Assembly: GCA_030549775.1 (NCBI GenBank)
Contig: CM060177.1
Span: 32,017,014 to 32,081,013, forward strand
Direction: 5' to 3'
DNA from: Tamarix chinensis
Lineage: Eukaryota; Streptophyta; Magnoliopsida; Caryophyllales; Tamaricaceae
DNA: 64,000 bases
The notes beneath the pieces were generated by a model. The model did no database searches. It saw nothing but the letters and a program-made list of their open reading frames with translations, and was not told where the DNA came from. The translations under genes and the position numbers were made by a program. How positions within the stretch are numbered: the first letter of the stretch is position 1; each line of letters begins with the position of its first letter. This document shows positions 23,808-36,348 of the stretch, one piece after another.

Positions 23808-24410
23808 ATGGAAGAGAAGTCAGCGGCTGCTGTGGTTAGATTAAGGAGAGGAAACAGCGTCCCGTCATCAGTGAAAATCCCGCAAAAGTTCACTCCTCGC
23901 GCTACTACTACACACACCGACACCAATCGCCGCCGCCAAATCGCTCCCGCAGAATCAATCCCGAACGGGAACCACCGCCAATCCACTCCGCTCGACTGCG
24001 AGTTAGCCCCACTCAAGTATCCTTCCTACACATCCCTAAGAGACCTCCTTCCTGCCATTCCATCCGCCCTCTCTCCTTCGACGGCCGCGTCCGTTCTCTT
24101 CAGCGGAGCCGCTTCCAATTCCTCCGCATCTTCCTCCGGCGGAAGCCTAGCCGCTGCTAATTCATGTTCCGGACACGAGATATCCATCCGCAATCGCCTC
24201 GTTAAGCAGGCTGCGTGGGCATATCTACAGCCGATGTCGTCTTCTCCGTCCTCTTCTGGTCGAAGGCTGTGGAGCTGGAGTAGATGGTGGTGTTTGTGTG
24301 TGGACTCGTTCAAACAGTTTCTCGTGTCTGTCAGGAAGTTCGTCGTTGAGATGATGACGAGTGTTTCTGGTTGGTTGGCCGATGCTCTATGGCTCATTTT
24401 CTGTAGATGA
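23808..24410 (+). CDS. Intronless plant protein of unknown function, 200 residues
   Basis: Single open frame with an A-rich start context (AGCAATGGAAGAG), in a stretch that is much richer in G+C than its surroundings and uses codons like a real gene. The N-terminal half is basic and low in order (residues 10-60, many Arg, Thr, Pro). Residues 69-84 form a compact KYPSYTSLRDLLP block. A Ser/Ala-rich linker follows at 86-120. Residues 123-142 carry EISIRNRLVKQAAWAYLQPM. The C-terminal 50 residues are rich in Trp and hydrophobics (WSWSRWW, then FKQFLVSVRKFVVEMM, ending in LADALWLIF) and may form amphipathic helices or associate with a membrane. I recall this block arrangement only as a conserved plant protein without assigned function. 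No catalytic motif is visible. A minus-strand frame of 172 codons overlaps it and is a shadow. Confidence 0.85.
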   Translation: MEEKSAAAVVRLRRGNSVPSSVKIPQKFTPRATTTHTDTNRRRQIAPAESIPNGNHRQSTPLDCELAPLKYPSYTSLRDLLPAIPSALSPSTAASVLFSGAASNSSASSSGGSLAAANSCSGHEISIRNRLVKQAAWAYLQPMSSSPSSSGRRLWSWSRWWCLCVDSFKQFLVSVRKFVVEMMTSVSGWLADALWLIFCR

Positions 24411-24437
24411 TGGACGGCTGCCAATGAAGCCAGGTGT

Positions 24438-24462
24438 TTATTATTATTATTATTATTATTTT
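24438..24462. repeat. (TTA)8 microsatellite in the 3' flank
   Basis: TTA trinucleotide run about 30 bp after the stop codon of the 23808 gene, so it is probably in its 3' untranslated region. Confidence 0.9.
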
Positions 24463-25134
24463 TTGTTAAATAGTTTTTGCTCGTCCTGCCCTTTTGCATT
24501 GGGATAAGTGGATATATGATAACAGTGTGGCGACTTTTGTGCATGATTAATTTTGATCGAAGTTGAAAGCCATAGTTCTTTTTCGTTATTATTTTATTTT
24601 ATTTTATTATTATTAATTAAGTGATTGTGCTTTTAGAATTTCGTTCCGGACGCTCTCGCTCGTATCGTATTCTTAACGATTGTGCTATACAAGCCGTGAT
24701 GGTTTTCGTTATTTATGTTGCTTACAGCGTGGCATTGATATTGACATAAAGTGTGGGGACACCGAAGATGTCATTAGGATAGAGATTAGATGAGTTCAGT
24801 TTAGTGTCTACATATGATCGGTCGGCAAGGACTGAGGAGGAATTATTCCGTCGTGAATCATTTGGGTAAAATTATAATACATTTTAGTATATATCTATAA
24901 AAGTAAAATAAATGTATATAAAAAATATATTAAGAGTACACTAAAATTATATTAATTGTATATATAGTGCACCTAAAATTAAGTATATTGGGTGTATAAT
25001 TATGATGTAATTTTTATATATTTTTGTGTGCATATATAAAAACATAATATATATAAAAATATATCATAATTATTTTAAATATGTAAGTGGTGCACATTAT
25101 AATTTCTTGTCGTTAAGACCGCAAGAAAGAGAGT

Positions 25135-25410
25135 CGGTTTATTAGCTTTTTAGAATTCATTTATTAAATATTCGGCTTTATTTGGTTTATTTATTTAGCT
25201 AAATACATGGTTTGTAAATAATAATTTTAGACTCGTTTAATAAATAATTTAAGTTTAATTAAAATAATTTGGATTCACGTTCGCTTACTTGACAAAAGCT
25301 TACGGGCTCAACTTATTTACTATAAAGGGTTAACTTGGCTCAATACGAATATTATTTTTTGACTCATCGAACCGAGTATATGAGCTCAACTAATTTATAG
25401 TTCTATTTGT
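25135..25410. mobile_element. GCTCGTTTA-type transposon remnant
   Basis: Contains TTCGGCTTTATTTGGTTTAT, ACTCGTTTAATAAATAATTTAAGTTTAATT, GGGCTCAACTTATTTA, AACTTGGCTC, CATCGAACCGAG and GAGCTCAACTAATTTATAG. These are decayed versions of the motifs at 17680 and 55585. The ends are not clear. Confidence 0.45.
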
Positions 25411-25801
25411 GAGATTTTATATTTTTGTAGAAATTAGACATGTGTGATATAAAAAAATAAAACTAATAACTATACAAACTACAAAGCACCTTTTTTCCCT
25501 AATTTTTCAGTTTCTTTCATCACATTTTCTTATTTACAAAAAATTGAAAAAAAAAATAAAGGTACGACAAATTTGGAACTTGGGCGGGAGAAAATTCAGC
25601 AACTAACCTAATTAATTGTATGCTGCACCCTAAATTACCCTCTCCTCAGCTAGAGAAAAGAAGAAAAAATAAAACATGTAGTGTCCGTTTCCTCCTTCTA
25701 TGGTCCATCAAATCCAAATACGTCTTTGCTCGCATACATATCCAATTTCTTTACACGGTAGCAGTGTGGTGGAACTGTCTATACTAATCACTTCATATCG
25801 T

Positions 25802-28800
25802 TTACGATTTGGTTCTCCTAAGCAGCAATCGGGCCAAGTAATGAGTCTGTTTTTGTGGGCCTTTGTCCCCACCCCCATGGCTTGGGCTGCAGCAGGCTTC
25901 TCCTCCTTCAAATACTTGCTCTACAAAATGTATATTCTCCTTCTGGGCCTCATCGGGTGGCTCCATTTGAAACACATCAGATTTCGGTGTGGACGGGGCT
26001 TGGGACCGAAACAACGACGTCGGCATAGGCGGTGCGGATGGCGCCGGTGGCCATCTCCTTGTAGGGCCTCCTTTGTGTCGTGGGGAGTCTGGTGATAATT
26101 GGTTCTTTCTATTGTATTGGGTAAGGATTGGGATAAAATCGGCCGGTGGTACCGGCGGCGGTGGGCTGCTTGGCTTGTCATGGTCGTTTTTCTGCATTGT
26201 CAGTTACAAGAAATTAATTAGACGGCCAATCATATGAAGCGGTTAAGGGAATATATATACAATAATAATGCGGAAATGTATGATTGTATGTTTTTTTTTT
26301 TATTTATTTATAGTAGCATACAACTTCTCCTTGCATGTGCATGGGGAACATAATAATGAGCATAGCCGTATTTGGTGTGGGTGTGTGTGCTGTATGGTTA
26401 TAGATGAAGATTGTCCTGGCTTTATCATAGTCTTATAATTGTGATCGGTATTTCATTTTTCAATCTTTACCTCCATTATTAACAGATTATAGCATATACA
26501 GACCCTGTGCAAAACACAAACCAATGGCATCAAATTTCAATACCATATGCGAATCCTATTCATTGAAACCTATCCCAAGTGTTCCACTTCGAAGAAGAGA
26601 TATTAATTAGTGCATGAAAATCTGACAGTCTTAAAACTTAACAGACCACCATATAAACTAGAGTATATATATAAGAGAGACGAAGAGGAGAGATTTTGGG
26701 TAGGACAAATGTAGAATAGGTTAAGTACCTTATGATATTTACTGGTGTCACTACTGCGGCCGCCGCCGCCTTTGAGCCTTGAAGATTGATTAAGCAAGTA
26801 CTCAACAACTTGAAAGAAAGCGCCTTGTCCTAACTCGGTACAGTTATGATAGTAGTAAATGGCCAAATCCCAAACCCTGTACCTCAAATCCTGTAAATTC
26901 CTATCTATATCCGTCTCATGCCTCGATACGAATGGTCTTAAGAATCGGTCATACACATAGTTAGTTCCCTGCCCAATACAAATTTAATATAATTAGAATC
27001 ACGCGTGTATCGATGGCCACTTTTTATGCTTTAACAAGCAAGAAAGAAAAAAAAGAAAACTAATTTGAAGCTCGTCTTATTTTAAACAAATGTAGGAATG
27101 ATTAATTACCTTGGTTTTTGGATACCAGAGGTAGATGATGAGGGCCAGTTTCATTTCTCCGTATAAAGGCACCCTTTTCGGTAATTAAGAAACCAAAAAA
27201 ATAAAGGATCGATTAACAGATGGTCATCAAGGTGATTGATATTAAAAGAGGGAAAACTAAATTAATAAATCATACTGTGAGCAAGAAACAGTTCTTTTAA
27301 TCTGCGTACCATGAGATGAAAATGTCTCCAAATCTCTCTATGATGGATAGCACCGCAACAATGATCCTGTACAATAGCCACACAAAAAATCATGTGTTTT
27401 CTTATATATATACAAATAAGTTACATGTTTAATGGTAGAATTGAAATGCATGATGCGCACGAAGGATCGATGGATTACTACTAGAGGTTGGATTAAGTTG
27501 CTGTACAACAATCTCGTGTGGTGCTACTGTTCTATGTAAGTAAACTCAAAAATGTCCCACTTCACTATTTATATATTATTTACTATCTGATTTGGTGTAA
27601 AGCTAGCTTAAAAGTTATCAGAAAGCCCTATTTTACAACAGGTAGCGGTACTAGTAGTAATAGTAGGATTCCCATTTTGTTTGATATAAAATAAAGTAAG
27701 TTTCATAATTATAAGTAATCCGGAGCGGATGTCAAATCGTTTGGTAGAAGACCGAGGGTTCAATCCCCACAACTTGCATTGCTGTTTATGTGTGTACAGT
27801 TGTTAGATTTTAGACTTACTGTCGTAATATTTGACAAGGTAATCGAGCTTTAGTTCTTCTATTCATCAAAAAATAGAAAGAAAGAAATAAAGAAAAGAAA
27901 AATAAAGAAGTCATAAGCAACATCATACTTACTTTATGATTCAATTCAATATAGCCACACGCGGTAATATCAATTTCCTTTCAACCTTGGGCGTAGCTAA
28001 CATATTGTTAGCTAAAATAACTTCCATTCGTACTTGTTGAAAGTAAGCTATGCATAAATAAGCACACAAAACTCACGGATACTATATTCATCAAAAATTA
28101 GCTTCTAGAAGTTGAACTTCATATTTAGGATTGCATTACTACACCCTGTTCTAAGTTCTAACTTAAAACTAAGGTCTAACTCTTCAGGACTTTGTTATTT
28201 TTATTTATTTTATTTATTTATTGACTCAATGTACGGGAGAGAAGGAGATAAACGCTGCGCCGGATATTTGTGGGACTCGAGTCCAGTCCCCGTGGCTCAG
28301 CAGCAAGGAGGACGCAACATCTCTACTGGGCTATGCCCGGCGTCCCTGAGGATTTCAATTTGGGCTCGTATTGGAAATAAACCAATGATACTATCAGCCC
28401 ATCAATTAGTGAGGCTTAGGCGGGCTCAGGAGCATACAATTGTCACCCACAAAATCAAGCAATAATTCAGAAATTAATTAACAGCAGAAGCACCCAGGGA
28501 CAACCTACTCCACGTCTCCACCCTCCTCCGTTAACGTCTGCTTCGGTGTGAAGAAGACGTGGGGTGTAAAAAATTTAGGAACCGATATCTGAAAAATCTG
28601 ATACAGTATATAGAATATTTAATTTAATTTTTATTAAAATGATATCCGATATTTTTTATTTATTTGTGACTGAATTATCCGATATTAAAAAAAAAATCCG
28701 ATATTTTATTTATTATTTCAACAATATATCATAATATAAACTTTTATAATAATATTTTAATATTATTTTTAAAAAATAAAATCAGATAATCATATGAACA

Positions 28801-29803
28801 TTAAGTGATATATAATCTTTATGTTTAAAAACTTTCTTACAAATATTATTAAAATTGCTAAAATAGTATATATTTTTTTTAAATATAAATATTCAATATA
28901 TTCAAAAACGGACTGTACCTGGTTTGTATTTTCTTTTTATATGTCAGGTTTAAAATATATGAAACCAATATTTTTTAAAAAAAAAACAAATATATCCGGA
29001 CCCCTACATATATACGAGGTGCGTGGAAGCAAACTATATAGGAGAATGAATTAAAAGAAAGGGTCGGGAATCCAAGAAAAAAAATTAGTACTAGTAGTTA
29101 TTAGTTAATATAATATAAAAAGTTAAAAAATAAGAGCAATTAAAAGCATACAAGATCGTAAGGAATCATGAATCATCATCATAATCATTCCCCCCTTTTG
29201 CGATTCCTTGTCTCGCCTGTCATCCAACAACTACATACTGCTAGCACCGAGGCTCCATTAATAGTGCTAGTACTAATTAATTCCGTGCCTTTGCCCATCT
29301 AGTAGCATATGGTTGATTTAACTTTACGAAGGCGAGTGCAGGCTAATACGAGTACTCATAGCAAATTAATTAAGCAAAAGTGTCACGAGTAGAGTCTAGA
29401 ATTTATAAAAGAAACGGGATTAATAAAAAAAAAAATTGGTCACCAACAGAGAGAAAAGACCGCTAGAGAATGATGGGTAGGATTTTACCAGTATTGACAC
29501 CAAAAGCGAAGCTCGGCAATGTCAACTCTGTTCCTCTCCACGGTTTTGAAGCACTCGAATGCTGGAAAAGCAAATGCAAGAACCATCCTGCAAATAAGTA
29601 ATAATTTAAAAGAAGATTATTACTCGATCGACATCAGAATTTGATCACAAGGATTAAAGTAAGAACAACTAAATCAGAAATCATATATAAAAAAAATCGA
29701 TGCGCATCTATAATCGAATACGAATAAAAGGTGCGAGTAAAATTAATATTCATTAAGTTGAATCGACGTACACAAGTATTCGGTTGATAAACTCCCCCAG
29801 CAT
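25802..29803 (-). CDS. HVA22: HVA22-like protein (TB2/DP1/HVA22 family), six exons
   Basis: Endoplasmic-reticulum membrane protein of the reticulon-like TB2/DP1/REEP family. Plant HVA22 members are often induced by ABA and stress (family knowledge). Exons on the minus strand are 29772-29803, 29489-29587, 27310-27366, 27110-27173, 26729-26968 and 25802-26191, with GT-AG introns and frames that join exactly. Total 882 bp, or 293 residues plus TAA. The start gives MLGEFINRIL, the usual N terminus of the longer plant HVA22 forms. Family signatures are FPAFECFKTVE (18-28), LRFWCQYW (about 37-44), hydrophobic segments at 45-62 and 70-80, YLWYPKTKGTNYVY (77-90), and FLRPFVSRHETDIDRNL. The tail (165-293) is rich in Pro, Ser and Arg, ends in RRTKS, and is poorly conserved between family members, so exon 6 is the least certain. 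Intron 2 (27367-29488) holds a SINE-like insertion. Which HVA22 paralogue this is cannot be decided. Confidence 0.93.
27717..27895 (+). mobile_element. SINE-like element in HVA22 intron 2
   Basis: A tRNA-like head has TTTGGTAGAAGACC followed by a good RNA polymerase III B box, GAGGGTTCAATCCCCAC. About 100 bp later comes a CTTTAGTTCTTCTATTCATC motif and an A-rich tail with AAAG units. Possible flanking direct repeats are TTCATAA before and TCATAA after the tail. This organisation is that of plant tRNA-derived SINEs. The family was not identified. Confidence 0.5.
28225..28560. other. G+C-balanced insertion-like patch in HVA22 intron 2
   Basis: Composition differs sharply from the A+T-rich intron around it. 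It includes GTGGGACTCGAGTCCAGTCC and ACTGGGCTATGCCCGGCG and is open for about 80 codons on the plus strand, but with no recognisable domain. It may be a short retroelement piece. No ends were found. Confidence 0.35.
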
Positions 29804-30468
29804 CTTCTGATCTCTTTATCTATCCAAAAATCTATCCAGATTACAGACGATAAATATACTCTTATCAAAATCTGATTCAGAAGAAGGAAAAAGAAAAATA
29901 ACAGATGCCGCGAATCAGACTTCTGATTAATGAATCGCCGTCGCTATCCACAAGCGTCCCTTCAATTTATATATACGTACCGGAGGCTAGAGGAAGAAGA
30001 AGACGACGACGACGTCGCAAGGAACAAATCAAAGGTTCTGAGAAAAACGTACCAAATTAATTGGAATAAGTCAGAACCTGCACCAAAAATCAAGGTCAAA
30101 ACACATACATTCTACTGGCAATTATTAAATCGATATCTGTTGCTGAAGATTCAACAACAAAAGGCGGCCGGGTTCGTATATTTGTACCTCTGATTCTCAA
30201 TTTTGACGGAAAATGTCAATTCGATGTTGTTTGTATCTTTTTCAAGAGGTGGCTGTGGCTTAGGATTGGAGGAAAGTGAAGCTTGCAAGGCAAGGGGAGA
30301 GAGAGATAAATTGGATATAAATAATAATAATACTATATATATATATAGTACCCAGAAGGAAGATGGCCAAATGTTCTGTGATGGATTAAGAAAGAAAGAA
30401 AATGTTGGGTTCGGTTTACTTGGAGAATTGTTTAAGAAATTGACTGATTGATGATTGGATAAACGTGA

Positions 30469-30494
30469 AGAGAGAGAGAGAGAGAGAGAGAGAG
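30469..30494. repeat. (GA)13 microsatellite upstream of HVA22
   Basis: Uninterrupted GA run about 670 bp upstream of the HVA22 start codon, within the probable promoter or 5' leader region. GA/CT repeats are frequent near plant transcription starts. A role here is inference. Confidence 0.9.
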
Positions 30495-30839
30495 GAAACT
30501 GTGGATGTGGGGTGTGGCCGAAGGGAAAGAGTGGGGATAACTTGCCGGTGACGCATTAAGGAATATTTTTCAGCGGGAGTGCGTGAAAGCGTTCAAGAGC
30601 GGGGGTTCGTGAATCGTGATTCATCATCATTCGGTACGGGCAGCGGTAGGTACTACTACTTGGATTATTGTTTGTTTTTTTCCTCTCCCCGCCTTTATTG
30701 GCAGTTATAATGCTGCGCGGCTAGGGTACTCCGGTCATTGGAAATTTTGTTCAATAAGTGAGAATTTTATTATTACTATTATTATAATTATTGTATTTAT
30801 AATTAAGGTAGAGTTTTATAATCATCTTAAAAGTTAATA

Positions 30840-32916
30840 TACTTAGTTTAAGTGTTGCCGTCAATCCAGTCTTATAACAAAACGACGAAGGTAAATCGTA
30901 ATATGTGTCTTAATAATGTAAGGAATACGTCTTTACAACCGTGAATGTCTATAAAAAATTGATCATTAACTGGTGACTTTAATCATCGGCATGAATCAAA
31001 CTTTTATACTATATCTATCTGAATTACTACAATCATTTTATCTTAATAGATTCACGTATCATTTTACACCTAAGATATGAATGGTGAACAATATATTTTT
31101 AACCCGAAAACTCTTAGAAAAAAAAAAAAAGAAGTTGAAGTTATTTCTACTAAACCAAAGAAAAAACTACAGTGAATTATAATCATACGACTCTTGTAGC
31201 GCGAAGCTTACTAAAACGAGCTTCAAACTTGAAAGATCTAGGGCTAAAGATATACATTCACACTATATAGATAAGTTTTTTTGTTTTAGCTCAAACAATT
31301 GTTTTTCAACCATAACTTTAAAAATTTATTCATTAAAAAATAAAGTGAAACAACTAATATAAAAAATAACAACGTACTGCAACTTTTTTTCCAAACATCC
31401 ACCATGACCATTATTATAATCTTTCTAACCAAACCAAAACATGAGCCATGACAAAGCTATTATTTTGATACCACACATGTCTAAGCAAGGAAGAATAAAG
31501 GACACCAACTATTTCTATTTCTTCGTCTGCATGTTATGAGTAATCACGTATTAAAGCTCTTCATTCCAAGGCTCTACTTCATCGCGTCTTTCCGCTATTC
31601 ATCTATTCCTTATTAAAATTACATTATATATATAAACTATGTACGGTAAATAACTTCTTACTGGTTTATAAGTTAGTTTTTAAACAAATTACTTCAATTA
31701 ACTAGGTTTATAAGCTTTAAACTGCTAGCTTTTAAGCTAGTTTTTTCGAACATAGTTTGTTTAGAAATTTTTTATTTATTATTATTTAATACATTTCTGT
31801 CAGTTTAACCATTTCAATTCCATAAATAACATTTTCAATTTCGGCCATTCCCATCTGCTGTAGCATTTTCCTTCCCCAAGATGAACAAAGAAAAATAGAG
31901 AATAAAACAAGGGGACGGTGTTCTATTGTCGGAAGCAGACCCAAAGAGGTTTTTGTTGCAAAGACTAGAACTAGAAGCGGCTTGAAACATGTTTCTTACT
32001 TCTCAACTTGCTTAGTGTCAATCATGAAAGTGCAGCCATCAAAATTGGGCTTCTTTAACTGTAACAGAAATGCTCAGCGGTGTGTGTAATGAAGATTCTA
32101 CGCTCTTTGATAAATAAAAATAAATAATAAAAAAAAACGACTACAACTTTGATAGTGTTTTCTTCCCTTTTTCTTTTTGTTTGCAAGCTTTACGTAGATA
32201 TCACTATTTCAAAAGTACGGAAAAAATTAATAATTTTAATTTCTAAATGCTTTCCTTTCTTATCTCACACCTTTTTCTTTTTTTTTATTCTATTAATCTA
32301 CGATGCCGTTCAATGCATTGACTTGTACTATATAATACTTTTATATAAATGAAAATATGTGGATAATTTAATTAGAAAGATTCATCACAAAAATGGGTCA
32401 GCATGAGAGGTGGTAATTAATTAGGAATGCGGAGAATCAAAATATAGAGAGTAATTAATTAGGAGGTATTTTACGAGGAGTGTAGGGAATAGATATATAC
32501 TACTTTTGCTAATTTAGGGGGAATAAAACTTATGACAATTTAGATAAGCATTTTTATTAAAAAAGAAAAGAAAAGCAAGTTATTAAAGAATTTTATTCTT
32601 CTGTTATTATATATGGTATGGATGAAAACTAAGGTTTGTGATAAGAAATGAAAATCTTTATTTTTATTTGGAAAATAAAAATTCAATCCGGTTTCTTTAG
32701 GCAAAAAATAAAAATAAATAAATACTAATGATGGTTTTATTTATTGGCAAGGAAAGACGAACAGAGCATAGTAAATTGTAAAGATCTTAAAATTCGATGA
32801 GGTTGTAGTGCCTTGCGGTTAGACGCAGTAGAACTGTAACAGGAAGATCTAGGTCATTGAATGATTATTTTTAATCTTGATCCTTTAATATCAAACATTT
32901 TAAAAATAATTTTACT
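30840..32916. other. Intergenic DNA, no gene seen
   Basis: A+T-rich. A patch near 31660-31760 with repeated TTATAAGCT and AGCTTTTAAGCTAG motifs resembles the termini of short non-autonomous transposons, but no pair of ends with a duplication was found. No coding frame is supported. Confidence 0.45.
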
Positions 32917-34419
32917 CACTGAAAATTTAGTTAAATAATATATATATATATATATATAGTCAAATAGGATAATATTATTTACCCTTAGATGACAATATTG
33001 TCCTATTAGTCTAATAGAGGAGGAAAAATTGTCCTAATATTATTCTATTATTTGCGCCCTATTAGAATTATAAGGAAAACTTTTTTAGATTGCCTTATTT
33101 ATTGGTATTCTAATGGGATAATTATAATTATCATATTTGATTGTTGTTAACGAATGTAATATCATTACCCTATTCGAGTTGAAGTTACTAAGAAAATTGT
33201 TAAAATATTACCCAATTTGACCTATCTATTGACTATTATGGCAAAAATATTACCCTAATCGACCTACCTATTAGGGAAAAAATATTTCCTTATTTAGCCT
33301 ATCTATTAGGTTGAATACCTTGCCCTATTTGAGTTAAAATAGTTATGGCAATTTTATGTCATTGTCTTATTTGACCAATCTATTAGAACAACAATATTGT
33401 GTTGTTTGATTCCTTAAACATTTTTCCTATTTTATTATGATAATTTATATGCATATAAACTAGAGTGATAAAGTTTCGCATAATTAATTTGACTTAATAA
33501 AGAATATTAGATATTAAATATAAAAAAATGAATATTAAAAAATAGGTTTTATACATTAAGCAACAATGCATATGTATCAATGGTTTTCATATGGCAATAT
33601 CTAATCTAATAAGGTCACGCTACAAATGTTCACTATAGAATTATAATATAACAAAATAATTTGGCAAATTCCTTGTTTATGAGACTAGTTTGATATCGTA
33701 AAAAGAGTATGAGCTACAAATGATCCACATCGATAAGAGTATGCACAATCCTATGGCAACCTCATAAGTTTCAGCTATCACTTCGGCATAATCCTTGTCT
33801 TTCACTTGAACATTGTCTTATTAAATAAATAATAAATAAATCAATAATGGAAGTAGTTATTAACATAATATTAAAATATTATTGTCCTACCTATGAAAGC
33901 AAAAGGCAAATAGATGAAGAAGTATTCAATCAAACACAAGGTTAAATAGTCACTGTGGAAAGAAAATAAACATGATATAGAAGGATATATGTAATATTCC
34001 AGTCAAGCTATTTTGATGTATTCCATCACACTTGCATCTATGCCTTCAAATATGTACTCATTATTTGTGTTAATTAGGCACACAAGATATCACACACAAT
34101 ATTATTTGCCTTAAAAAATTACAAGTAGTGAGCACAGATGCAATACATACCTAGATTTAAGTGAAGAAAATGAAATAAAAGATATAAACATTCTTGAATC
34201 TTCAACGAAGATTAACTATTGTTGATAACACTCAAGCTTGTAGAAACATATTTGGAAATTTTGGATTGTATTTATAGATATAAATACTCATTATTTAATT
34301 GAATTTTAATACATAACAAATAGACATAACATAAAAAAAAATGGAATAACCTTGAGAGAAAAAATGATTCATAAAATCCCAAACCTTAGCCTTTTTTGCT
34401 TTGAATTCAACATGGATCA

Positions 34420-34722
34420 GGCTTCTTCCTCTCTTTTTGTTTCCCTTTCCGAAGCTTCTTCCTATTTCTTTTGAGCATGGGCTTGTGACTGCTCTATCTC
34501 AGCTTTCATCTCAAGCTCGATGGTGTGAAGCTACTCTAGCTTAATTTGCATCTGAGATATAGTTGTCCTTTCACCCTTCTGTATCACTAGGTGTGCTCTT
34601 CCTAAGCTATGAGCATATCCACAGGGATGATCAAGTACAATGTCATATGCCACCTCTATTATCAAATTATTAATACCTTTCTCTACCATCTCCTTTTGAC
34701 GTAGCTTTTCAAACTGAATCAA
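34420..34722 (-). pseudogene. CACTA transposase-associated protein fragment
   Basis: On the minus strand the segment around residues DIVLDHPCGYAHSLGRAHLV matches the pattern (VLG-RSGY--GLG-GP) near the C terminus of plant En/Spm transposase-associated proteins (the transposase_24 type). It is followed by a Gln/Glu/Lys-rich coiled-coil stretch (QMQIKLE, then ELEMKAEIEQSQAHAQKK) interrupted by stop codons. Upstream exons were not recognised. The remnant is too short and broken to be functional. Confidence 0.55.
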
Positions 34723-35495
34723 TACAAATTTTGCCTCTTTGTCAAGCTTTCCATTTTCATGCCTACGATAAGAAACTTAATTGTTAATTTTATTTTAGAT
34801 ACCTGAATGATATAATAGACAAAAACTACAAACTATGAATCCCTTCAAACAAAACACAGTATAAAAACTAAGGGCATATGCCCCTCCCCACAACTGTAGT
34901 GAACAAAAAAAATATATGAAAAATAAAGTGAGCCAAGCTAGATGAAAAATAGAACCAATAGCAGACCACAAAAGAAATAAGAAGAAAACCAACTGCTTAT
35001 AACCGTAGTTAGCATCCAATAATGGAACTATAGCTACTAGCATTATTGATTTAATGAGAAAACTGAAGAAATAAATTAGTACTTAAACAAGTAGCAAGCC
35101 AACATATGCAAACATAAAATAACAACTATAGAAGGGGAAGCTAGTATCATATGGCATTAAGCAATAGAGGTTGGTCGTCACCGGGGGAGGAAGGCCCTAC
35201 ATCCAAAGAAAAAGAGCTTGAAGTGAAAGTGGCATCATATATTTCACTAATTTTTGTTTACTAGAGAAGTGGAAAATATTCACCAAAGCATGTTCTCACA
35301 TCTGCAATGATGGGATAAGTTTATTCTAAGAAGTTTTCTATGGAGGAAATTAAGAGGGGTTTTGAATGTATATTATCCAAAAAAGATACCATTAATATAA
35401 TTTCTTCCTTACTTTTATCATTCTTCCTTTTCATTCATTGTTATTGGTTCCATATTTTTTAGGCTTGGCCATAGAACTAACTTTCTGATTGTATA

Positions 35496-35594
35496 TGTAA
35501 TACTCCAAAATTCTATTTTAGGAATTAAAAACAAAATAAGGATTATTAGGTAAGGTTTAATTAAATATACCATTTTTAATAAAATAATGATATC

Positions 35595-35629
<35 letters not shown>

Positions 35630-36348
35630 GGCTAAAAAGGAGGAGAATAATTTAAGGGTCAAATTAGCAGAAGCTAGGATTATTAACTAAAATAAAATAA
35701 ATTTTAAGTAAATTATAATAATAATTTCTAAATTAATAAAAAATTATTTATTTGATATTAATAATTTTATTATTCCTAAAATTTCAAAAAAAAAATCCAA
35801 ACCACCCCAAACACATCCCTTTCTTCTTTTTCTTTTTCCCTTTTCTTCCTTTTCTTTTGTCCTTTCTTCATTTTTGTTCTTTTTTTTTTCTACCACTCTC
35901 CCCCTCCTCTTCTTTCCTTTCTTTCCCCCGGCCCACTCTCCCTTCTTTTTTTTCTCTTTCCCCTCGCGTGGCCCAGCTCCCGTCCATGGTCATCCCCTCT
36001 TTTCCCCTTTTCTCCCGGCTTCTCTTTCTTTCTCTCCTTTCTACCCCATCTTCAACCTTCCCCTCCCCTCCCCCTGATCAGTGATGCAGACATGGTTACT
36101 TCGCAGCCCCAATTCTCTCTCTCCCCTCACCCTCTCCTTATCCTGACCTATAAAGCATCGGGTTGGCACCAGCGTTGGTTTTATTGATTATTCGTGTTAA
36201 TAGTTTTAGTACATTTAGCCTTGTGATTAGTATGAGATTGGATAGGGGTCAATCTTGTACTGATCACGGCGGTAGCACCCCCTGTTTTTAGTGCATGGTT
36301 TTTCATAACAAACAAAAACTTTCAATTATAAATTTTGGGGGTGTTACA
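35496..36348 (+). mobile_element. Solo LTR, 853 bp, inserted in the CACTA element
   Basis: Begins TGTAATACTCCAAAATTCTA and ends AATTTTGGGGGTGTTACA, flanked by a perfect 5 bp duplication GTATA (35491-35495 and 36349-36353). The order inside is an A+T-rich start with an (AAT)n run at 35595-35629, a pyrimidine tract at 35815-36130, then GACCTATAAAGCATCGGG as a probable TATA box near 36148. It has no coding content and no internal domain, so it is a solo LTR. Its termini and layout match the 11880-16548 element. Confidence 0.88.
35815..36130 (+). repeat. Pyrimidine-rich tract in the solo LTR
   Basis: TTCTTTTTCTTTTTCCC and CCCTCTCCTTC-type sequence. It produces 67- and 110-codon plus-strand frames of Phe, Ser, Pro and Leu, which I regard as compositional. 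Confidence 0.75.

Noticed and set aside
24026..24544. Minus-strand frame of 172 codons opposite the 23808 gene
   Set aside because: It is antisense to a better supported frame, includes the complement of the TTA microsatellite as an Asn run, and its residues mirror the sense codons.
25700..26237. Plus-strand and other-frame ORFs over HVA22 exon 6
   Set aside because: Shadows of the last exon of the minus-strand gene; the exon joins in frame with the upstream exons.
35752..36084. Plus-strand frame of 110 codons in pyrimidine-rich DNA
   Set aside because: Lies inside a solo LTR with clear ends and duplication; the residues reflect the CT tract.
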